From assembly GCA_036263035.1 (NCBI GenBank), contig DATAHR010000032.1, positions 1 through 9,125 of the forward strand: a stretch of 9,125 nucleotides of DNA, read 5' to 3'. The notes under the pieces are model-generated. The model saw only the letters and a program-made list of their open reading frames with translations, was not told the DNA's origin and did no database searches. Positions 1 through 5,217 of this stretch are shown here, piece after piece. The stretch is from JAICYJ01 sp036263035 (GTDB lineage: Bacteria > Actinomycetota > Thermoleophilia > Gaiellales > JAICJC01). Made by a program: the position numbers and the translations under genes. Each line of letters begins with the position of its first letter. Position 1 is the first letter of the stretch.

Positions 1-718
1 ACCCATAGTCGCCAAACGAGACCATCGTCATGTCTCCGCCGAGCGTCTCCGGCGCGGTACGGAACGCGCCGGCCGCCGCCGCGCTCCCGCCGACGTCCGC
101 CGTCCACTGGTAACTGGAGCCCGGCTGCAGCCCGGTGAACCGCCCGCCTCGCGCCGTCAGCGTGCGTCCATCCGGGCCGCGTGCGCGCAGCGTCGCGCCC
201 GGCTGGCCGTCCTTCAGCTGCCATTTGAAGGCGGCGGAGCCGGTGGTCAGCTGCACCAGGTAGGGCGCGCGCAGCCAGACGCCGGCCGGCTGCTGGACGA
301 GGTACCGCGCGCCGTACCAGACGGCTCCGACGAGAGCGATCAACAGGATCAAGGCGAGCAGCGTGAGGGCGGCGAGCGTGCGACGGGGCCCGGCCAGCTC
401 GGCCGAGCGCCCCCGCCAGCCGCCGCGCGCGAGCGGCACGATCTGCAGGGTCGCCAGCGCGAGCGCTCCGAGCCGCGGGCCCCACGGCTGGCCGAGGACG
501 AGGAACGGGAACGGAGCGACGATCGAGAGCGCGGAGCAGACGACGTCGAGGCGCCGGCGCGGGCGGACGAGGTCGGCGCTGAGGCTGGCGACGCCGCCGA
601 GCACGCAGACGAGCAGCGTCGGCGCGAGGGCGACGTCGCCGAGGATCGGGTCGGTCACGGTGGACGCGGCCAGCATGGCGGCGGCATCGACGAGCAGGAG
701 GATCCGTAACGCGCGCAT
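1..718 (-). CDS. Membrane protein with purple acid phosphatase-like metallophosphoesterase region (3' end outside window)
   Basis: This reading frame starts at ATG 716-718 and stays open to the window edge, giving 239 residues without a stop. Residues 1-135 hold about four or five hydrophobic segments (roughly 5-20, 29-48, 57-76, 83-98 and 115-135), so the N-terminus is a membrane domain. Residues about 147-222 resemble the fibronectin-III-like N-terminal domain of purple acid phosphatases: a YLVQLTTG strand, a KWQL strand, then FTGLQPGSSYQWT and a closing FRTAP. The last residues seen, MVSFGDYG (232-239), match the first metal-binding Asp motif (GDxG/GDxH) of calcineurin-like phosphoesterases, and the remaining metal ligands would lie outside. 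By family knowledge it would be an extracytoplasmic metal-dependent phosphomonoesterase or diesterase. No convincing ribosome binding site precedes the start. The fusion of a multi-pass membrane domain to a PAP-like region is uncommon. The phosphatase call rests on the Fn3-like stretch plus one motif. Confidence 0.68.
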   Translation of the reverse strand, partial: MRALRILLLVDAAAMLAASTVTDPILGDVALAPTLLVCVLGGVASLSADLVRPRRRLDVVCSALSIVAPFPFLVLGQPWGPRLGALALATLQIVPLARGGWRGRSAELAGPRRTLAALTLLALILLIALVGAVWYGARYLVQQPAGVWLRAPYLVQLTTGSAAFKWQLKDGQPGATLRARGPDGRTLTARGGRFTGLQPGSSYQWTADVGGSAAAAGAFRTAPETLGGDMTMVSFGDYG

Positions 719-764
719 TCAGCAGCGCACGGTAGCCGGGCTCTCTAAGGGGACTCTGAGGCCG

Positions 765-826
765 GGTGACGGAAAAGTGCCGGGCACTTTTCCGTCACCG
801 ACCATCATGTTGCAGATTCGAGACGG
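765..826. repeat. 62-bp dispersed repeat, copy 1, with a perfect 35-bp palindrome
   Basis: The palindrome spans 765-799: left arm GGTGACGGAAAAGTGCC (765-781), centre base G782, and an exactly complementary right arm (783-799). It is followed, after a variable 7 bases, by the box ATGTTGCAGATTCG (807-820), one variable base, and GACGG (822-826). The unit recurs at 4794-4855 with the same internal spacing and 57 of 62 identical positions by eye. It begins 21 nt beyond the stop of the leftward thioredoxin-like gene. A G+C stem bordered by AAAA and TTTT could work as a bidirectional terminator, and the repeat could also be a REP-like mobile or structural element. Confidence 0.9.
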
Positions 827-847
827 CCCGTGACTGGTTTGCGCGGG

Positions 848-1639
848 CTAGGCCTGCGGCGCGACCGCGAGCAGCTTCTGCTTCAGCAGCGCATCCGGCT
901 GCTCGCCCTGCGCAGCCCACGCGATCGTGCCGTCCGGCTTGATCACGTAGAACGTCGGGAAGCTCTGCAGGCGATACGCGCTCGACACCGGCCCGGCCTT
1001 GCCGAGCTTCGTGAACGACCCGCTCGGTGATCCCTGGTAGTCCAGCAGCGCGGGATACGGCGACGCGAAGTACCGGTGGAACGCGAACACGCTGGCCGCG
1101 TCCTCGGAGTCGCCGTTCACCGACACGAACTGCACCCCGTTTCGAGCCAGCTCGCGCGCCAGCTTGGCAAGGTGCGGCGCCTCGGCCTGGCAGTGCGGGC
1201 ACCACGTCGCGAACAGCTCGAGCAGCACCGCCTTGCCCCGGTAGTCGGAGAGGCTGACGGTCTGCCCCTGCGGCGTCTTCAGCGTGAACGCGGGCGCCGC
1301 CGTGCCCGGCTTCAGCAGCGACGGGTCGCTGGCGACCGACCCCGCGCTGGCCGCATCGTTCTCGCGCAGCCCCACGCCCGGCTCGGTGCTGGTGTGAAAC
1401 CCGATCGCATCCGCCGCCGACACCAGCGCCGCAGGCGCATTCGCATCGGCCGCCGCCTGGTGCTTGGCCGGCGGCGGGGCCGGCGCGCCGGACTGCGAGC
1501 GCACGACGAGCACGCCCGCGATGACGACCACGGCGACGAGCAGCACCCCGTTGACGATCCAGAGGGTGCGGTTCATGGCCGGCTTCGCCGGGGCAGGCGC
1601 GGGACGCCTCGGTCGCTTGGAGGATGCGGTCTTGCTCAC
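848..1639 (-). CDS. Membrane-anchored TlpA/ResA-like thioredoxin-fold protein
   Basis: A thiol-disulfide oxidoreductase of the TlpA/ResA (AhpC-TSA/redoxin) type, 263 residues. Residues 1-24 are basic and Pro/Ala-rich. One transmembrane helix (about 25-47) anchors the protein with its C-terminus outside. An Ala/Pro-rich linker runs to about 108. The thioredoxin fold then begins with PGTAAPAFTL, and the active site WCPHC has its two cysteines at 147 and 150. The conserved cis-proline is in SFPTF (P228), followed by the YVIKPDGTI strand. The family reduces or shuffles disulfides of exported proteins, for example in cytochrome c maturation, but no cytochrome gene is visible here to fix the partner. 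The start used is GTG at 1637-1639. An ATG 21 codons later (1576) would keep the helix and cannot be excluded, as neither has a strong Shine-Dalgarno. It lies downstream of the small helical gene and may be co-transcribed with it. Confidence 0.9.
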   Translation of the reverse strand: MSKTASSKRPRRPAPAPAKPAMNRTLWIVNGVLLVAVVVIAGVLVVRSQSGAPAPPPAKHQAAADANAPAALVSAADAIGFHTSTEPGVGLRENDAASAGSVASDPSLLKPGTAAPAFTLKTPQGQTVSLSDYRGKAVLLELFATWCPHCQAEAPHLAKLARELARNGVQFVSVNGDSEDAASVFAFHRYFASPYPALLDYQGSPSGSFTKLGKAGPVSSAYRLQSFPTFYVIKPDGTIAWAAQGEQPDALLKQKLLAVAPQA

Positions 1640-1702
1640 GTCAGATCGCAGGGTAGGCGAGTTTGCTGAGCGACAGATTGGCAGCCCGGCCGCACCGGGG
1701 CG

Positions 1703-2071
1703 TCACTGCGGCTCGGCGCTGAGGGCGTCGAGGGTCGATGCGACCAGCCGGCGCAGCTCCGCCGCCGTCTCGTCGGCGTGACGCTGCCATGCGCGGCGCT
1801 CACGGCCACGCCGCGCCGAGGCGGCCTCGATCCCGGCCACGCGGGTCTCGTCGGCGAGCGCCATGATCTTCATGACGCCCGGCGCGGTGCGGTTCGTATG
1901 CAGCACCGAGCGAAGCCGGCCCGTCAGGCGCGCCCACTCGAGATCGCTGATCTCGACCCGTTCGCGCAGCTCGGACAGCATCACCTCGACCACGGCCATG
2001 GTCTCAGCCTCGTTCGCGTAGGCGTCAGACGCCGCATAAGCGAGCGCAAGCGATTCGTCCCGGCGCTTCAT
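1703..2071 (-). CDS. Small helical protein of unknown function
   Basis: I do not recognise this family. From the ATG at 2069-2071 it is 122 residues and starts MKRRDESLALAYAASDAY. It has no signal peptide or membrane helix. The sequence is highly charged and predicted mainly helical, with a conspicuous Arg/Glu/Ala-rich C-terminal half (RRGRERRAWQRHADETAAEL) that could form a coiled coil. A longer frame opens upstream at 2146, but that start would overlap the end of the exporter gene and its extra residues look non-native. The 2071 start has an AGGTG box 4 nt upstream and a GGAGG further up, so I prefer it. The gap from the exporter stop is then 49 nt, compatible with an operon. Consistent GC-rich codon use and its fit between two well-supported genes argue that it is real. 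Confidence 0.65.
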   Translation of the reverse strand: MKRRDESLALAYAASDAYANEAETMAVVEVMLSELRERVEISDLEWARLTGRLRSVLHTNRTAPGVMKIMALADETRVAGIEAASARRGRERRAWQRHADETAAELRRLVASTLDALSAEPQ

Positions 2072-2075
2072 AGGA

Positions 2076-2080
2076 CACCT
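2076..2080 (-). promoter_or_regulatory. Ribosome binding site of the small helical protein
   Basis: On the minus strand AGGTG lies 4 nt before ATG 2071, with GGAGG at 2086-2090 further upstream. This is the reason for preferring the short form of the gene over the start at 2146. Confidence 0.45.
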
Positions 2081-2120
2081 ATCGGCCTCCGGGACGAACC
2101 GCTTGACGCTCGCGCGCAGG

Positions 2121-3608
2121 TCAGGCCGACTCGACGGCCGGCTCACCGACCGGCTCGCCGTGCCCGTGCGCGCCGGCCGGCGCGCCCTCGCGGATCAGCG
2201 TGTAGCCCGCAATCGCCGCCGCCAGCGCGAACACCGCACCGACGAGGAAGGCCGCGTGGTAGCCGCCGGTCAGCGCCTGCAGCTGGCCCTGGCCGTCGCT
2301 CACAAGCGTGCTCGTCCGCGACGCGGCCACGCTGGCCAGCACCGACAGCCCGAGCGCCCCGCCCATCATGAACGCCGTGTTGACGACCCCGGACGCGAGG
2401 CCCGACTCGTGCTGTGGCACATCGCTCATCGCCGCGAGCAGCACCGGGTTGAAGGCCATGCCCGCGCCGATGCCGAGCAGCACCATGCTGGGCAGCACGT
2501 CGACCGCGAAGGTGCCGTCGACGGGAGCCCGCACGAACAGCACCAGCCCCACGGCCGCGAACGTCAGGCCCACGCCGAGCGGCTTCCGCAACCCGAAGCG
2601 CATCACGAGCCTGGCCGACAGGCCCAGCGAGAACGCGCCCATGATCAGGTTGGCCGGCAGGAAGGCGAGGCCCACCTCGATCGGCGAGTAGCCGAGCACG
2701 GCCTGGAGGTAGAGCGCTGAGAGGAAGAACCATGCGAACATCGAGCCGGCCCAGAGGACGCCGACGCCGTTGGCAACGCTCATGTTGCGGATGCGGAACA
2801 GGCTCAGCGGCACGAGCGGCGCCGCCACCCGCGACTCGATCAGCAGGAAGATGCCGAGCACGACCACGGCCCCGGCCAGCAGGCCGAGCGTCTGGGCCGA
2901 CGTCCAGCCCTCCTGGTTGCCGTTGACGATCGCGTAGACGGCCATCATCAGCGCGCCGGTGACGGTGACCGCACCGGCCACGTCGAGGCGCCCCTTCTGC
3001 GGCACGGCGCCGCCGCCCGGCAGCAGCCGCATCGACAGGGCGATCACCGCCACGCCGATCGGCAGGTTTACGAGGAAGATCCAGTGCCAGTCCAGCCAGT
3101 TGGTGAGCACGCCGCCGAGCAGCACGCCGAGGCTGCCGCCGCCCGAGGCGACGAAGCCGAAGACGCCCATCGCCTTCGCGCGGTCTGCCGGCTCGGTGAA
3201 CAGGTTCATCATCAGGCCGAGCGAGACGGCCGAGGCGATCGCCCCGCCGAGCCCCTGCACGGCGCGGGCGCCGACCAGCAGGTGCTGGCTGTTCGAGAGG
3301 CCGCACGCGAGCGACGCGATGGTGAACAGCGTGATGCCGAAGACGAACAGCTTGCGCTGGCCGTAGAGGTCGCCGAGCCGGCCGCCGAGCAGGAGGAAGC
3401 CGCCGAAGGTGAGCAGGTAGGCGTTGACCACCCACGCAAGCGAGGTGGGCGAGAAGCCGAGGCTGATGCGGATCGACGGCAGCGCGACGTTCACGATGGT
3501 CGAGTCGAGCACGATCATGAGGCTGCCGCCGCAGAGCACGATCAGCGCCAGCCAGCGGCGGCGCATGTCGGGCGGCGAGGCAGCGGGTGTGGATGCGAGG
3601 TCGGTCAT
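2121..3608 (-). CDS. DHA2-family MFS drug exporter (EmrB/QacA type, 14 helices)
   Basis: An inner-membrane proton-coupled exporter of the major facilitator superfamily, 495 residues, the usual length of 14-helix DHA2 proteins. Family signatures are clear. Motif D1 is LDSTIVNVALPSI (34-46). Motif A is GGRLGDLYGQRKLF (75-88) in the loop between helices 2 and 3. The antiporter motif C region (about 157-185) contains GVLLGGVLTNWLDWHWIFL and NLPIG. Hydrophobic segments continue to about residue 470, and the tail is short and polar (GAHGHGEPVGEP). The start ATG at 3606-3608 has GGGGA 6 nt upstream. Substrates of such pumps (drugs, dyes, antibiotics, lipids) cannot be predicted from sequence. It is transcribed divergently from an ECF sigma factor about 115 nt away, which may control it. 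The small helical gene follows it downstream. Confidence 0.95.
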   Translation of the reverse strand: MTDLASTPAASPPDMRRRWLALIVLCGGSLMIVLDSTIVNVALPSIRISLGFSPTSLAWVVNAYLLTFGGFLLLGGRLGDLYGQRKLFVFGITLFTIASLACGLSNSQHLLVGARAVQGLGGAIASAVSLGLMMNLFTEPADRAKAMGVFGFVASGGGSLGVLLGGVLTNWLDWHWIFLVNLPIGVAVIALSMRLLPGGGAVPQKGRLDVAGAVTVTGALMMAVYAIVNGNQEGWTSAQTLGLLAGAVVVLGIFLLIESRVAAPLVPLSLFRIRNMSVANGVGVLWAGSMFAWFFLSALYLQAVLGYSPIEVGLAFLPANLIMGAFSLGLSARLVMRFGLRKPLGVGLTFAAVGLVLFVRAPVDGTFAVDVLPSMVLLGIGAGMAFNPVLLAAMSDVPQHESGLASGVVNTAFMMGGALGLSVLASVAASRTSTLVSDGQGQLQALTGGYHAAFLVGAVFALAAAIAGYTLIREGAPAGAHGHGEPVGEPAVESA

Positions 3609-3614
3609 GTGTGG

Positions 3615-3619
3615 TCCCC
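3615..3619 (-). promoter_or_regulatory. Ribosome binding site of the MFS exporter
   Basis: GGGGA on the minus strand is 6 nt before the ATG at 3608, a good Shine-Dalgarno position, and it supports this start. Confidence 0.55.
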
Positions 3620-3710
3620 AGAGTCGTCGTTTCCCGGGATAGACCGGCGACGCGCGGAAAACTCATCGTAGCCGGGGCCCCAGAAGTGGCGACCGGCACG
3701 CGTGCCCTCT
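3620..3710. promoter_or_regulatory. Divergent promoter region between exporter and sigma factor
   Basis: This short gap must hold the start signals for two divergent genes. On the minus strand it contains CGATGAGTTTTCC (3668 down to 3656), placed so that a -10-like CGATGA would give a leader of about 45-50 nt before the exporter ATG. On the plus strand the same bases read GGAAAAC, which resembles an ECF -35 box. No sigma-70-type consensus pair stands out. The assignment is inference from position and resemblance only. Confidence 0.3.
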
Positions 3711-3714
3711 AAGG
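3711..3714 (+). promoter_or_regulatory. Ribosome binding site deciding the sigma factor start
   Basis: AAGG lies 8 nt before GTG 3723. The alternative in-frame GTG at 3702 has no comparable site, so the downstream start is preferred. Confidence 0.5.
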
Positions 3715-3722
3715 TAGAGCCT

Positions 3723-4724
3723 GTGAGCACCGACCTAGCCACCGGGCGCGCACCGACGCGTGACGAGCTCGAGCCGCTGCTCGAGGAGCACCGCCGCGAG
3801 TTGACCGGCTACTGCTACCGCATGCTCGGATCGGCCTTCGAGGCCGAGGACGCGGTGCAGGAGACGATGGTGCGCGCGTGGCGCTCGCTCGACCGATTCG
3901 AGGGCCGGGCATCGCTGCGGTCGTGGCTGTATCGCATCGCCACCAACGTCTGCCTGGACATGCTCGGCCACCGCGAGCGCCGCGCGATGCCGATGGACAT
4001 GGGCCCGGCCGTGGGGCCGTCGGTCGAGCACCTGAAGCCGCTGCACGAGTCGGCGTTCGTCGAGCCGGTGCCGGACGGCCGCGTGATCACCTCGGCCACC
4101 GACCCGGCGGAGCAGGCGGCGCAGCGGGAGACGCTGCGGCTGGCATTTGTCGCCGCGCTGCAGCACCTGCCGCCGCGTCAGCGTGCCGTCCTCATCCTTC
4201 GCGAGGTGCTGCACTGGCAGGCGAGCGAGGCGGCCGAGCTGTTGGAAACCACGGTGCAGTCGGTCAACTCGTCGCTGCAGCGCGCACGGGCGACGATCGC
4301 GAGCAAGCATCCGACCGAGGCCGACGTCTACGAGCCGGGCAACGAGCGGCAGCAGGAGCTGCTCGATCGCTACCTGGCGGCGTTCGAGGGCTACGACATG
4401 GAGGCGCTGAAGACGCTCCTGGCCGAGGACGCCGTCCAGTGCATGCCGCCATTCGACATGTGGCTGCGCGGCCGCGACGACGTGCTCACGTGGTGGTTCG
4501 GGCCGGGCAAGGAGTGCAGGGGCTCGGTGCTGATCCCGACCGTCGCAAACGGCCTGCCGGCCTTCGGGCAGTACCGGCCGAGCGGGCCGAACGGCGAGCA
4601 CGAGCCGTGGGCGCTGCAGGTGCTCGAGATCGAGGACGGCAAGATCGTCGGCTTCACGGCCTTCCTCGACACCGCGCGGATGTTCCCGCTGTTCGGGCTT
4701 CCGGCCTCGCCGCCGACGGCGTAG
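3723..4724 (+). CDS. ECF-type RNA polymerase sigma factor with SnoaL-like C-terminal domain (SigX5/SigG type)
   Basis: A group IV sigma-70 factor of 333 residues from GTG 3723. An in-frame GTG at 3702 would add seven residues but lacks a good ribosome site. Region 2 is at about 20-87, with ELTGYCYRMLGSAFEAEDAV for core binding and FEGRASLRSWLYRIATNVCLD for -10 recognition. A linker of some 45 residues follows. Region 4 is at about 137-195, with LQHLPPRQRAVLILREVL and the helix-turn-helix SEAAELLETTVQSVNSSLQR. Residues about 205-325 form a SnoaL/NTF2-like domain (LLDRYLAAFEGYDMEALKTL, EDAVQCMPP, then a late FTAFLD). In related ECF groups this extension regulates the sigma factor in cis and replaces a separate anti-sigma gene, and none is adjacent here. 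The divergent exporter is an obvious candidate target. It converges on the STAS gene, with the palindromic repeat between them. Confidence 0.93.
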   Translation: MSTDLATGRAPTRDELEPLLEEHRRELTGYCYRMLGSAFEAEDAVQETMVRAWRSLDRFEGRASLRSWLYRIATNVCLDMLGHRERRAMPMDMGPAVGPSVEHLKPLHESAFVEPVPDGRVITSATDPAEQAAQRETLRLAFVAALQHLPPRQRAVLILREVLHWQASEAAELLETTVQSVNSSLQRARATIASKHPTEADVYEPGNERQQELLDRYLAAFEGYDMEALKTLLAEDAVQCMPPFDMWLRGRDDVLTWWFGPGKECRGSVLIPTVANGLPAFGQYRPSGPNGEHEPWALQVLEIEDGKIVGFTAFLDTARMFPLFGLPASPPTA

Positions 4725-4793
4725 CTCCACACACCGGCGAGCGCGATCGGACGGGGCCAGCGAGGCGCTGAACTAACCGCGGCACGGGCGGCC

Positions 4794-4855
4794 GGTGACG
4801 GAAAAGTGCCGGGCACTTTTCCGTCACCGCGCGTGATGTTGCAGATTCGCGACGG
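4794..4855. repeat. 62-bp dispersed repeat, copy 2, in a convergent gap
   Basis: The same unit as at 765-826. The palindromic arms are 4794-4810 and 4812-4828 around G4811, here extended by one further pair (C4793/G4829). The box ATGTTGCAGATTCG follows at 4836-4849 and GACGG at 4851-4855. A partial second box, GTTGCAGA, occurs at 4859-4866, just before the STAS stop. Ends of a rightward gene (4724) and a leftward gene (4870) flank the element, where a bidirectional terminator would be expected. Orientation relative to the leftward gene is the same as in copy 1: stop, then CGAATCTGCAACAT on the minus strand, then the palindrome. Confidence 0.9.
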
Positions 4856-4869
4856 GTTGTTGCAGAGTC

Positions 4870-5172
4870 TCAGCCGGCCTCGAAGACCCGCTCCAGCCCG
4901 CACAGCTCGATCAGCCAGCCAAGGCCGGATGGCGCCCCGTGCAGGAGCAGCCGGCATCCCCCGCGTCGCGCCGCCAACTGCAGGCGTGCCAGCGCGTCGA
5001 CCGCGCCCAGGTGCGCGCGTGGAAGCCCGCTCAGGTCGCACACCAGCACGTCGCCTCCTCCTACCAGCAGCAGCACCTGCGCCCGGGCGCACAGCGCAGG
5101 GGCGTCTGCGCCGGTGATCTGTCGGTCGATCACCAGCCTCGGCGGCGCATGCGAGGGAGGTCGGCGGGCCAT
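4870..5172 (-). CDS. STAS-domain protein lacking the phosphorylatable serine
   Basis: A 100-residue single-domain protein of the STAS (SpoIIAA/anti-anti-sigma) fold. Recognisable elements are the strand VLVCDLSGL (42-50), the helix VDALARLQLAARRGGC (58-73), the strand RLLLHGAP, and the terminal helix LGWLIELCGLERVF (84-97). Typical STAS regulators have DSSG before the central helix, where an anti-sigma kinase phosphorylates a Ser. Here the aligned residues read AHLG (53-56), so phosphorylation control in the usual way is unlikely. Variants of this kind, with VDALARLQLAAR, are familiar in actinobacteria and their roles are mostly unknown. It lies 45 nt downstream of the hydrolase-glycosyltransferase gene on the same strand and is probably the last gene of that operon. 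The ATG at 5172 has only a weak, distant AGGG upstream. Confidence 0.8.
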   Translation of the reverse strand: MARRPPSHAPPRLVIDRQITGADAPALCARAQVLLLVGGGDVLVCDLSGLPRAHLGAVDALARLQLAARRGGCRLLLHGAPSGLGWLIELCGLERVFEAG

Positions 5173-5217
5173 GTCGGTTGCTGCCCTGTAGACGCCTCGC
5201 CGGCGCCGAACTCATCG

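Noticed and set aside
765..799. The palindrome as part of a CRISPR array
   Set aside because: There is a single unit at each site, with no regular spacer-repeat series and no cas genes.
363..833. A 156-codon plus-strand frame ending in the first repeat
   Set aside because: It is antisense to the membrane/phosphatase frame and is Ser/Arg-rich. Its C-terminus is just the translated repeat, a known way for repeats to create false proteins.
1684..1702. A short CCCGG...CCGGG inverted repeat after the small helical gene as a terminator
   Set aside because: The stem is only about 5 bp, with no T-run, and such matches are frequent by chance in this base composition.
2143..3699. A 518-codon minus-strand frame overlapping the exporter in another frame
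   Set aside because: Arg/Ala/Gly-rich with no membrane helices, while the overlapping frame shows all DHA2 exporter signatures.
4391..5215. A 274-codon minus-strand frame running through the STAS gene, the palindromic repeat and the end of the sigma gene
   Set aside because: It reads through the intergenic repeat (giving GDGKVPGTFPSP) and is antisense to the sigma factor. The STAS frame has recognisable fold elements, so this one is spurious.
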